This document shows, in pieces, positions 27,073-35,374 of a stretch of 64,000 nucleotides of DNA. Each line of letters opens with the position of its first letter. Within the stretch, counting starts at the first letter, position 1. The position numbers were made by a program, and so were the translations under genes. This DNA is from Planctomycetota bacterium (lineage in GTDB: Bacteria > Planctomycetota > Brocadiia > Brocadiales > Brocadiaceae): positions 31,007-95,006 of the forward strand of contig VGXV01000008.1 in NCBI GenBank assembly GCA_016873165.1, written 5' to 3'. The notes under the pieces are model-generated. The model was not told the DNA's origin. It saw only the letters and a program-made list of their open reading frames with translations, and did not search any database.

Positions 27073-27981
27073 TTATGATAAATCCATCATTTTTTGGATG
27101 GCGGAATGTGCCTTTTGCGCGATATCCCCTGTGACCTTTACCTGGTATACAAGGTCTTCCAGCGCCCATAATACCTTTTCCATGTTGATGAGTTTCATAT
27201 TCGGGCAGTCGGAAAGTTGGGTAATCGGGTAGAATAATTTGTGAGGACTTTCTTTCTTTAGCCGGTGCAGAAGGCCGATTTCGGTGCCGATTATAAACTC
27301 TTTTGCTCCGGATTCCTTACAAAACTTTGCAATGCCTGTTGTGCTTGCCACGTGATCTGCCAGTTCTATGACATCAGGGGTGCATTCGGGATGTACCACG
27401 ACTTTTGCCTGTGGATGTTCCTGTTTTATTTTTACGATATGTTCCGCCAGTATCCTGTGGTGTGTTGGGCAGTATCCTTCCCAGAGAATCATGGGACGGT
27501 TGAGTTGTTTTGACACATATCCTCCAAGGCTTTTATCTGGAACAAACAGTATTTCCTGGTCTTTGGGAAATGAAGATACAATTTTTATTGCATTAGAGGA
27601 CGTGCAGCAGATATCACTCTCTGCCTTTACCGCTGCCGTACTGTTGACATAGCACACTACTTTCGCGTTTGGATGTTCTTTTTTCCTGATAATAAGTTCC
27701 CTGCGGGTAATCATATTGGCCATAGGGCAACCGGCATTTTCATCGGGCAGGAGAACCAGTTTGTCAGGGCAAAGAATTGATGCGGTTTCTGCCATGAAAT
27801 GCACGCCGCAGAAAACAATTATTTCTGCCTCAGTCCTGGCAGCCTGTTGTGACAAGCCGAGGGAGTCTCCGCTGTAATCGGCAATGTCCTGAACCTCGCC
27901 TCTTTGATAATTGTGGGCAAGTATTACTGCGTTTCTTTTTTTCTTTAATTCTTTTATTTTATCTAGTATTAGTGTAGTCAA
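27073..27981 (-). CDS. nadA: Quinolinate synthase A
   Basis: NadA condenses iminoaspartate with dihydroxyacetone phosphate to quinolinate for NAD synthesis, using a [4Fe-4S] cluster. The protein of 302 residues shows HNYQ, DYSGDSLGLS, FMAETA, and the three cluster cysteines in AGCPM, HPECTPDV and SDCPNMKLI. The start is TTG at 27981, with only a poor ribosome binding site; no ATG fits the family N-terminus. It leads an apparent nadA-larE pair. Aspartase and this enzyme both draw on aspartate, but they are far apart here. Confidence 0.93.
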   Translation of the reverse strand: MTTLILDKIKELKKKRNAVILAHNYQRGEVQDIADYSGDSLGLSQQAARTEAEIIVFCGVHFMAETASILCPDKLVLLPDENAGCPMANMITRRELIIRKKEHPNAKVVCYVNSTAAVKAESDICCTSSNAIKIVSSFPKDQEILFVPDKSLGGYVSKQLNRPMILWEGYCPTHHRILAEHIVKIKQEHPQAKVVVHPECTPDVIELADHVASTTGIAKFCKESGAKEFIIGTEIGLLHRLKKESPHKLFYPITQLSDCPNMKLINMEKVLWALEDLVYQVKVTGDIAQKAHSAIQKMMDLS

Positions 27982-28251
27982 ACTGTCGTGTGGTATCGGC
28001 GTAATGGTATTTCATACCGTTGTTTATTTCTGGAAATCATAGCGTAAGCATCACAGAAACAAATAATAACACAGTATGATTTGTTTTTAAATACTTTTTT
28101 TATTGAAACCTGATATGTCCTGGGGCAAAGCAAAATTGACTCATATTTATCTATGTGATATAGTGAATTTTGTCATGAGTCATGGTATTCCGCTCGTTAC
28201 GATTAATAGGGATTGTTCTTGCTATTTTTAATTTGAGGAAGGAATGGCATT

Positions 28252-29736
28252 ATGAAGGGGCAAAACTACATTAATGGTGCATTTGCTGATAGCAGTTCCG
28301 GCGAGAGGTTTGAGAGCAGGAATCCGGCGAATTTTGGCGAGGTGATGGGGACATTCCCTCTTTCTTCTGAAAAGGATGTTAACGATGCGGTTCAGGCGGC
28401 AAAGACTGCCTATGACGCATGGAGAAAGATATCGCGGATTAAACGGGGCGAATACCTTGATGAATTTGTGCAGTTGTTAAAAAAGGACAGAGAATCCCTT
28501 TCTCAGTTAGTGACGAAAGAATGTGGAAAGGGAATTGCGGAAGGCCGTGCGGATGTGACGGAAGGCATTCACATGATTCAATATATGTTTGGCACGACGA
28601 GGATGCCGCACGGCGATATTATTGATTCTGAAATTGTTGAAAAAGATTCCTTCATGCGCCGCAGACCGAAAGGGGTTGTTGCCGCCATTACGCCATGGAA
28701 TTTTCCCTTTGCCATTCCGCTGTGGTCGATATGTCCTTCAATTGTGGAAGGAAACACGGTGGTGCTGAAACCATCCAGAGAGACGTCATGTGTGGCGAAT
28801 AAAATTGCGGAATATGCGCATGCGGCAGGGTTTCCCCCGGGCGTTATCAATGTTATACACGGAGGATGCGGAGATGCCCTGGTAAAACACCCCGATACGC
28901 AGGTAATATTGTTTACCGGTTCATGTGAGGTTGGCGAAGGGATAAAAAAGATCGTTGCCGGATCCTTTAATAAAATGTGTGCCTGCGAGATGGGGGGGAA
29001 GAATGCCATCATTGTCCTTGAGGATGCCAATATGGATATCGCGGTGAACGCCTCTGTTATCAGCGCTTTTAAAACGTCCGGGCAGAGATGTACCTCTGCC
29101 AGCAGGTTGATTGTGCATGCGAATGTGCTGAAAGAGTTTGAAAAACGATTTGTCGGACTTGCAAAACGGATAAAAATCGGCAATCCCCTTGATGGGGATG
29201 TATTTATGGGCCCGGTAATAAACAAGGCGGCAACAGAAAAGATTATGCGATACAATGATCTGGCAAAGAAAGAAGGTGCGGAGGTGCTGCTTAATGGATC
29301 GAGACTTACCGGCAACGTATATGATAAAGGATATTTTATGTCTCCTTTTGTATATCGGATGCAAAGTAATTCAAAGAGTTGCGTTCTCCATGAGGAAGTC
29401 TTTGGGCCTCATGTTGCGATCATTCCTGTAAAAAGTATTGATGAGGCGATTAATGTGTATAACGATACGGAATACGGCCTTTCCTGCGCCGTGATTACGG
29501 AAGATTTCCGAAAGGCCAGAAGAATTCGGGAAGATTGTGAGTATGGCCTTGGGTACGTCAACTTGCCAACAATAGGCGCTGAGGTGCATTTGCCGTTTGG
29601 CGGGATGAAAAAAAGCGGCACAGGACTTCCTTCCGCAAGCACCCTGATAGACGTGGTTACACACCGTACGGCATGGACGGTGAACCATGACGTGGAAATA
29701 AAGATGGCACAGGGACTCAGCGTTGAATTGCCCTGA
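28252..29736 (+). CDS. NAD(P)-dependent aldehyde dehydrogenase
   Basis: This 494-residue member of the aldehyde dehydrogenase superfamily oxidises an aldehyde to the acid. TPWNFPFAIPLW and VLKPSRETS form the cofactor-binding region, FTGS the glycine motif, and CEMGGKNAI supplies the general base. The catalytic cysteine is C280 in SGQRCTSASR. The C-terminal EVFGPHVAI and LPFGGMKKSG are standard. Substrate is not clear; overall similarity is to semialdehyde-type dehydrogenases. AGGAAGG lies before the ATG. A VanZ-like frame begins close behind it. Confidence 0.9.
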   Translation: MKGQNYINGAFADSSSGERFESRNPANFGEVMGTFPLSSEKDVNDAVQAAKTAYDAWRKISRIKRGEYLDEFVQLLKKDRESLSQLVTKECGKGIAEGRADVTEGIHMIQYMFGTTRMPHGDIIDSEIVEKDSFMRRRPKGVVAAITPWNFPFAIPLWSICPSIVEGNTVVLKPSRETSCVANKIAEYAHAAGFPPGVINVIHGGCGDALVKHPDTQVILFTGSCEVGEGIKKIVAGSFNKMCACEMGGKNAIIVLEDANMDIAVNASVISAFKTSGQRCTSASRLIVHANVLKEFEKRFVGLAKRIKIGNPLDGDVFMGPVINKAATEKIMRYNDLAKKEGAEVLLNGSRLTGNVYDKGYFMSPFVYRMQSNSKSCVLHEEVFGPHVAIIPVKSIDEAINVYNDTEYGLSCAVITEDFRKARRIREDCEYGLGYVNLPTIGAEVHLPFGGMKKSGTGLPSASTLIDVVTHRTAWTVNHDVEIKMAQGLSVELP

Positions 29737-29769
29737 TGTGTACAACTACTTTATATTGAGATCAGTACT

Positions 29770-30345
29770 ATTAAGTATTTACCAAACCTGGCGAAAAACA
29801 TATCACGAAAATGGCGATGGATAGTCACGGCAATATACATTTTTGCTATCTATGCATCCCTGCCTTTTACCCCTGAATTTTGGGGGTTTGTTCTGCAAAT
29901 TCTTGGAGAAAGGGCAAACTCTCTGGGGATTCTTGTTGTATGTATACTGGGCGCTTGTTTTATCTTCTTTTTGGTGTTTCGGAAAAAAACAAAGAATATT
30001 TTCGTTTATGTAGCATTCTTCTTCATATCCATCGCATGCCTTGCCTTATTGAAATACATGTGCGTAGCCGGAGCGGAGAGATTTCATTTGCTCCTTTACG
30101 GAATTTTAAGCGGTGTTCTGTTTTGGACATTGAGAATCGATGTTAAGAATAAGTTAATATATGTATATATAACCCTTTTGGTATGCCTGGTGGGCGCTGT
30201 TGATGAGTTTATCCAGGCAATATTGCCGATGCGATGTTTTGATGTGCGGGATATTATGATGAACTGGTTCTCCGGAGGGTTGGGGGAACTCTTTATTGCA
30301 TTTGTTTTACAACCCGCTCGTGTCATATCAAAAAAAGAGGAATAG
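29770..30345 (+). CDS. VanZ-like membrane protein with a non-standard or missing start codon
   Basis: The C-terminal half (LLLYGILSGVLFWTLRI to DIMMNWFSGGLGELFIAF) has VanZ-family character, with DEFIQAILP and RDIMMN motifs. The frame remains protein-like upstream of the first ordinary start codons (TTG at 29971, GTG at 29974). It holds a first helix (WIVTAIYIFAIYASLPF) and a second (SLGILVVCILGACFIFFLVF). No ATG, GTG or TTG exists in frame back to the aldehyde dehydrogenase stop. An ATT at 29770, nine bases after a GAG, is the best candidate. The alternatives are a shorter protein from 29971 or a damaged start. Function of VanZ proteins is mostly unknown; some affect teicoplanin resistance. 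Confidence 0.6.
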   Translation: MKYLPNLAKNISRKWRWIVTAIYIFAIYASLPFTPEFWGFVLQILGERANSLGILVVCILGACFIFFLVFRKKTKNIFVYVAFFFISIACLALLKYMCVAGAERFHLLLYGILSGVLFWTLRIDVKNKLIYVYITLLVCLVGAVDEFIQAILPMRCFDVRDIMMNWFSGGLGELFIAFVLQPARVISKKEE

Positions 30346-30360
30346 AAACACTTTGGTTGC

Positions 30361-31134
30361 TTAGTGTTTCTTTTTAATAGTAAAAGAATCAAGCTGTTTT
30401 TTGTATTCTTCAGGAGACCTGCGGTCAAGCCATTTTCCCGGACTCTCACCTTTGCCCATTTTGTACATAATAAACAGATAACTGAAGCCCCGGAGAAAAT
30501 AATTACCTTCAACAGCGGAACTGTGCCAGTGATTTCTGAGAAGTTTTGCGTTGTGGCGTGTTATTGCAATAATATCCACCGGCAAAAAATAATCTCCGAG
30601 AATACTGAACAAATTGAACCCTATGGGAAGGAATGGTTTCCCCTTTTTTGCCGAATCTGACACCAGAAGCGCCATATAGCGGCTTGGTTTGAGTATGCGA
30701 TGTATTTCCCGGATTACCCGTTCCATAGCGTCATAATATTCGCTGGAAGTCGCTTCTAATTCACCGATACATTTCTCTTTTCCCGAATAAGCAAGGTGGG
30801 TTGAATAGGGAGGGTCAATAAAAACAAAATCGGCGCTTTGCTTTTCCAGGGGGATTTTCCGCGCGTCAGCCAGCTTAATATCCTTGCGTATCGGGTTCAG
30901 GTCGAAACCGAACGCTTTACGGTGTAATTCCTTCGCTACGTCAAGGGTTGTGCCTGCGCCGCACATGGGATCGACAATAACATCACCCGGCTGTGAATAT
31001 CGCTGCAAAAGGTTCCAGATGATATAGGAAGGAGTGGCCCCTTTGTAACTTTGGGCATGTTCCTGCTCATGAAGATAATGCTGAGAAGGAAAATCCCAGA
31101 GTGTCTGAGTCTGTAATCGAAGTGTTTTTTTCAT
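30361..31134 (-). CDS. DPPY-type DNA methyltransferase, solitary
   Basis: This SAM-dependent amino-methyltransferase has motif I as DPMCGAGTTLDVA, then AFGFDLNP, a DARKIPL segment, and the catalytic IDPPYSTHL (motif IV), in the order I then IV. The N-terminal LWDFPSQHYL and GATPSYIIWNLLQRY are typical of bacterial DPPY methylases of the N4/N6 class. The ATG at 31134 gives 257 residues; a longer frame to 31197 adds 21 and neither has a clear ribosome binding site. No restriction enzyme gene is beside it, so it may be a solitary regulatory methylase, or it may act on RNA. Confidence 0.75.
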   Translation of the reverse strand: MKKTLRLQTQTLWDFPSQHYLHEQEHAQSYKGATPSYIIWNLLQRYSQPGDVIVDPMCGAGTTLDVAKELHRKAFGFDLNPIRKDIKLADARKIPLEKQSADFVFIDPPYSTHLAYSGKEKCIGELEATSSEYYDAMERVIREIHRILKPSRYMALLVSDSAKKGKPFLPIGFNLFSILGDYFLPVDIIAITRHNAKLLRNHWHSSAVEGNYFLRGFSYLFIMYKMGKGESPGKWLDRRSPEEYKKQLDSFTIKKKH

Positions 31135-31234
31135 ATATGATTGGATAGGATGGTTTTTCTCTATTTCGAACAGCGGCGTATACGTGTATATTATCAAGTA
31201 TGCAGGAATAAAATCTTCCCTGCCACGATTATTT

Positions 31235-31471
31235 TCAAGACAGGGTCAGTTCTGATTTTTCTCCGGTTGCCTCGTTAATAACATAAAGTCTGCCAGCATC
31301 CTCCTTTTTCAATTGTTCGTTGGCGTTAAGCAATTCTATTCCATAAATGGTTCCGTCAGGAGCAAGATCGATGTTAATCTCTTCACCTATCTTTATAGTC
31401 TCCACTTCAGTTGTTTTTTCGTGTAGCCTTATATACGCAATATTGTATCTGGGATCGTAGGTCAGCCTCAA
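31235..31471 (-). CDS. DUF2283 protein
   Basis: This 78-residue protein has the DUF2283 pattern: YDPRYNIAYIRL, then TVEVE-like hairpins, and INIDLAPDGTIYGIELL. The start is TTG at 31471, with GAGAGGAGG upstream. The family is frequently next to a DUF4258 protein, and a damaged DUF4258-like frame lies 13 bases upstream on the same strand. The pair is toxin-antitoxin-like in layout; activity is unproven. Confidence 0.8.
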   Translation of the reverse strand: MRLTYDPRYNIAYIRLHEKTTEVETIKIGEEINIDLAPDGTIYGIELLNANEQLKKEDAGRLYVINEATGEKSELTLS

Positions 31472-31484
31472 TTCTTCCTCCTCT

Positions 31485-31619
31485 CTAAAAATATTTGGTT
31501 ATTACGGTAACAACTACCAAGTCGTTATTATCTTTTACGGCAATTGCTTCAACTTGTTTTGTTGCATACCGTCTTCCTCGCCAAATGCCATCGAAATGGA
31601 AGTTTCTCCTGAAACCCAT
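31485..31619 (-). pseudogene. DUF4258-like remnant, N-terminus missing
   Basis: Reading the minus strand, the ATG at 31619 opens 44 residues ending in GRRYATKQVEAIAV and LVVVTVITKYF, the typical C-terminal strands of DUF4258-like proteins. The frame stays open further upstream (to about 31740) with FPAKFGR, but no start codon is available and it runs into the end of the GT61 gene. So the N-terminal part has been lost or replaced. Confidence 0.5.
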
Positions 31620-31714
31620 CCTGCCAAACTTTGCCGGGAAAGTCTCACCACATTCGTCCCTATTATCAATTATAATAATGTTCTTTGTTTGTTTTACCCC
31701 GGAGGTATATTTAT

Positions 31715-33394
31715 TCAGATTAACGGAAGTAATATTTCTTTGATTTTTTCCAGGGGGATAGAAAAATTTTCATGAAGCGGATGCCAGTGAGAACCAGGCT
31801 GACCTGGGCCTGAAATCAATGTTAATTCGCTTCCGGAAACCTGAGCCATCAAACCATTCAAATGCAAATCAAATGTGCTTTTTTCTTTCAGCAAAATGAT
31901 AATTTTACTTTCTTCTTTGCAAAAAATCGTATTTGTAAGTGCCGATCCTGCCGGGCCAATAACGATATCGGCGGTATTAAAATAGCCGATGGTTTCTTCA
32001 ATGCTTAATTTTTCAGGAGAGAGAATTTCAAATCCATTTTTTACGAGAAAATCACCTATTTCTTTTTCGTTGAGTAATTTTCTTAAAGAGTTATTTTGTC
32101 GGCTTAAATAAATTCGCATTCCTGTCTTTTTATTTTCCTGCTTAAGTTTTCCATACTTTAAAAGCTTATTTCGGATATAGAGAAATGCCTGGGGCGTAGT
32201 TCGTTCTCCAAATGTTTGTTTTTCTATAGGTGTGTTGGGTAAATAATCATACGGGCAAAAGCCGAATTTCGGAGCAACCAATAATTTATCAAAGATAATA
32301 GAGCTATTTGGAGGAATAGTACGGATTTCATGCTGATTGTCGGTGAGTAATTCCAGGGCATGGATAAAATCTTTAGGTAATTCATCAATATAAATCGGAT
32401 ATTCCTTAAAATGCGGGTGCTGTTCAAACAACTGAATTTTAGGCAAATACTCTTCCATCCAATGTCCATATACGTTGCTTGGTATTCCGGAGAGCATTAT
32501 TCCCCGTTCAGCATGAACTGTTTGGAATCCGGCAGAATCGCATAATATTTTTTGCTGATCATTATATTTAATGACAAGGGAATCTGCTCTCAGACTCACC
32601 CTTGAACTGCGAGGGTCAACCGCAAGGTCATACAGTGCGGCGCGGTTTTCGGCGATAACAAAGTTGCAACGGGAAAAGATCCTTGCGTTGCGGATTTCAG
32701 CGACATACAATTCGTTTGCCCAAAAATTTTTTTCGTTATAGAGACCGTAAACATCGCAATCAAACGGAATTTTGGGAACAACAATCTCCTCTTGTTTTTG
32801 AATCAATTGATAGTGGTTTGATGATTGTTTACACCATTCTTTCACATTACACAGCGGATATATTTGAATGTCTGAATTGTTCGTTCCTGCTGTTGCCGTA
32901 ATGTAATGATTCTTCGCTTCTTCGTATTTTTTTTGGGAAAACAGCGCTTTCCCATATTCAAAATGGGCTTTTTTTGAATCGGGATTGATGTGTAATAATT
33001 CCTGGAGTACAGTTTCAGCGGCATCCTGGTTTTCGGATAATTGAAATCTAGAAGCAAGTGCAAATAATGCTTCTGCTTTTCCCTGAAGCTTGTAATGCCG
33101 CAACGCTTCCCCTGATTTCCCTTGAACTTTATAGACTTCCGCCAAATTGTTCCAGACATTAATATCTTTATCGTTCAGCGCAATTGAATGCGTGAATAAT
33201 TGTAAAGCCTCCTGCAATCTTCCTTTTTTCATAACAATAATACCAAGATTATTCATGGCGTCCGGTTTATTCGGAACTGCCTGGAGTATTTTTCTCAGGA
33301 GGGTTTCAGCCTGATCAAGTTTTCCTTGTTGACAATTAAGGATTGCCATCTTCATAGCTTCATCAATAGTTAATTCTTTTTCTTTAATACTCAT
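31715..33394 (-). CDS. TPR-containing GT61-type glycosyltransferase
   Basis: The 559-residue protein begins with about five TPR units (residues 10-180, for example KPDAMNNLGIIVMKKGRLQEAL). The C-terminal ~330 residues match the GT61/DUF563 family, with the conserved YGHWMEEYLPKIQLFEQ region, IYLSRQNNS..R, and GPAGSALTNTIF near residue 485. GT61 enzymes add xylose, GlcNAc or related sugars. The TPR part may hold the acceptor protein, as in O-GlcNAc transferase. The neighbouring acyltransferase, aminotransferase and HMW1C-like genes suggest a role in building a surface or S-layer glycan. Acceptor and sugar are unknown. Confidence 0.82.
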   Translation of the reverse strand: MSIKEKELTIDEAMKMAILNCQQGKLDQAETLLRKILQAVPNKPDAMNNLGIIVMKKGRLQEALQLFTHSIALNDKDINVWNNLAEVYKVQGKSGEALRHYKLQGKAEALFALASRFQLSENQDAAETVLQELLHINPDSKKAHFEYGKALFSQKKYEEAKNHYITATAGTNNSDIQIYPLCNVKEWCKQSSNHYQLIQKQEEIVVPKIPFDCDVYGLYNEKNFWANELYVAEIRNARIFSRCNFVIAENRAALYDLAVDPRSSRVSLRADSLVIKYNDQQKILCDSAGFQTVHAERGIMLSGIPSNVYGHWMEEYLPKIQLFEQHPHFKEYPIYIDELPKDFIHALELLTDNQHEIRTIPPNSSIIFDKLLVAPKFGFCPYDYLPNTPIEKQTFGERTTPQAFLYIRNKLLKYGKLKQENKKTGMRIYLSRQNNSLRKLLNEKEIGDFLVKNGFEILSPEKLSIEETIGYFNTADIVIGPAGSALTNTIFCKEESKIIILLKEKSTFDLHLNGLMAQVSGSELTLISGPGQPGSHWHPLHENFSIPLEKIKEILLPLI

Positions 33395-33434
33395 AATTCT
33401 GTTCTTATATCAGATAATTCCATGTATGGGCAAA

Positions 33435-34019
33435 TCATTTTTTATCTATTAGTTGTTTTTCCAACTCAAGAAGTTTTTTTGAACGGTCTTTTACCTTTTT
33501 CGCCGGACAACCAAAATAAATTCCCCATGGCGCTACATTTTTATTGACTAATGAGAGCGCTCCAACCGCGGAACCTTCCCCGATAACGATATTGGGCAAA
33601 ATTACACTCCCGGCGCCAATGATTACATGACGTTCAAGGCAAACTGTGCCTCGATTTATTTTTGTGAAATTCTGCGGAACAGTTGGATTTGTTAAATGAT
33701 TTCCTGAATAATCGTCGGTGCGGCTATAGATTTGAACGCCATGCGATAAACCACAGAAATCATTCATAATTATTCCCTCTCCCCCGGTTAAAATGCAATA
33801 TGCTCCTATATGGACGAAAGAACCGATAGTAATATATCCATTTCCGGAAGCTATAATGGAGGTAAATCCGTCAATTCGTACATTATCTCCAATTGAAATG
33901 TTGTTTATACCGATAATGGTACAATTCTTTGCAATTTTTATGTTTCGCCCAAGTTTTCCAAAACCTTCTTCTTTAAGATCGTCTTCGCAATAGTACCCAG
34001 GATCAAATATTTTACTCAC
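33435..34019 (-). CDS. Hexapeptide-repeat O-acyltransferase
   Basis: This 194-residue left-handed beta-helix acyltransferase has repeated hexapeptides such as IGDNVRIDGFTSI and later VIIGAGSVILPNIVIGEGSAVGALSLV. The C-terminal WGIYFGCPAKKVKDR is typical of sugar O-acetyltransferases. It most likely acetylates a sugar of the glycan made by the neighbouring enzymes. The start at 34019 follows AAAAGGAGATTTTTGT. It sits 40 bases upstream of the GT61 gene on the same strand, so the two are likely one transcript, divergent from the aminotransferase. Confidence 0.83.
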   Translation of the reverse strand: MSKIFDPGYYCEDDLKEEGFGKLGRNIKIAKNCTIIGINNISIGDNVRIDGFTSIIASGNGYITIGSFVHIGAYCILTGGEGIIMNDFCGLSHGVQIYSRTDDYSGNHLTNPTVPQNFTKINRGTVCLERHVIIGAGSVILPNIVIGEGSAVGALSLVNKNVAPWGIYFGCPAKKVKDRSKKLLELEKQLIDKK

Positions 34020-34186
34020 AAAAATCTCCTTTTATGTAAAAGTTTGAATAAATATTGAATCTAATGGCTTCTTATTACTTGCTTTGCATTATATTTTCAA
34101 TAAAATATGCATTGTGGTCAATAATTATGGCATGATTATATACGAAGCTACTTTAAAATGACAATTTTTTGTAAGCACATGAAAAA

Positions 34187-35302
34187 ATGATACATTATCC
34201 CGTTCTCGTGCCTGATTTGCCGAAAAAGGAACAATTGATTCCATGGTTGGCGAAAATTGATTCGAACAGGTGGTATACGAATTTTGGGCCATTGGTTCAG
34301 GAGTTCGAATTAAAACTGGCACGTTTGCTTTCAGTAAATACGGATTTTCTTGTTACGGTAAGTTCCGGAACCGCGGCGCTGGAACTTGCATTGCTTGCGT
34401 ATGACTTGCCCAAAAATAGTTGTGTTCTTGTACCCTCATTCTCCTTCCCTGCAACTGCCACTTCGATAAAACGCGCTGGTTTGTGCCCTATTTTTACCGA
34501 TGTTGATCCTGATACATGGACGTTGACCCCGGAGATTGCCTATAAAGTGCTAGAGAAAAGTCCGTATAGCATGATTCTGCCGGTTGCCGCCATTGGATGC
34601 CCATTGCCAATAGAAGCATGGGATAAATTTAACAGAGATACGGATATTCCCGTCTTGATAGATGCCGCTGCCGCTTTTGGCAGTCAGTCTATTGGAAGCC
34701 GATGCTCCATCGCGTATAGTTTTCATGGCACGAAGGCTTTTGGAATTGGCGAAGGAGGTTTGGTGGTTGCCCACTCTGAGGATTTTATAAAAAAAATCAA
34801 GCAGTTAAGCAATTTTGGTTTTGATCTTGGAGTTATTGCCAGATGCGGGTGTAACGCGAAAATGAGTGAATATCATGCGGCGGTGGGGTTGGCACAGTAT
34901 GACCGATGGGGCGGAATAGTAAAACAACGGCAGAGTCTTTTGCAAATGTATAAACATTTATTAAAAAAAACAGGCATCAACATCCGTTTTCAGCAGACAC
35001 CGGAGAATTATATTCCTGCCTTAATGCCCATCTTAATTCCTGTTTCAAACTCTTTATCTGCGGTCGTTGATTATTTAGCAGATCAAGGCATTCAAACGCG
35101 CTGCTGGTATAGTCCTCCTTTGCATAAACACCCTGCATTTGCCGGTGATAAAATAATAACTTTAGAAGGAAAGACGTATTTAACGGTCACAGAAAATTTA
35201 TCAAACTATTTACTGGGGCTGCCATTTCATTCCTTATTACAGGAAAAAGATATCATCTATATTTGTGAAACATTATCCACATCTTTAAATGGTAAAAAGT
35301 AA
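34187..35302 (+). CDS. DegT/DnrJ/EryC1-type sugar aminotransferase
   Basis: This PLP-dependent enzyme (371 residues) converts a keto-sugar nucleotide to an amino sugar. The PLP lysine is K183 in FHGTKAFGIGEGG. The other marks are SSGTAALELAL, SFSFPATATSI, TDVDPDTWTL, LIDAAAAFG and a C-terminal WYSPPLH. NRWYTNFGPLVQEFE near the start is family-typical. It would supply an amino sugar for the glycan system encoded around it. No dehydratase or other amino-sugar gene accompanies it, so the substrate must come from elsewhere. Confidence 0.88.
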   Translation: MIHYPVLVPDLPKKEQLIPWLAKIDSNRWYTNFGPLVQEFELKLARLLSVNTDFLVTVSSGTAALELALLAYDLPKNSCVLVPSFSFPATATSIKRAGLCPIFTDVDPDTWTLTPEIAYKVLEKSPYSMILPVAAIGCPLPIEAWDKFNRDTDIPVLIDAAAAFGSQSIGSRCSIAYSFHGTKAFGIGEGGLVVAHSEDFIKKIKQLSNFGFDLGVIARCGCNAKMSEYHAAVGLAQYDRWGGIVKQRQSLLQMYKHLLKKTGINIRFQQTPENYIPALMPILIPVSNSLSAVVDYLADQGIQTRCWYSPPLHKHPAFAGDKIITLEGKTYLTVTENLSNYLLGLPFHSLLQEKDIIYICETLSTSLNGKK

Positions 35303-35374
35303 AGACTTATCACTATCTGATACGGTAAAGAAATATATTTTCAAGTATTGTGAGTTCTCAGTGCGGAGAAATCT

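Noticed and set aside
28578..29315. A 245-residue minus-strand frame opposite the aldehyde dehydrogenase gene
   Set aside because: The plus-strand gene is certain by motifs; the antisense frame is a codon-bias artefact without recognisable domains.
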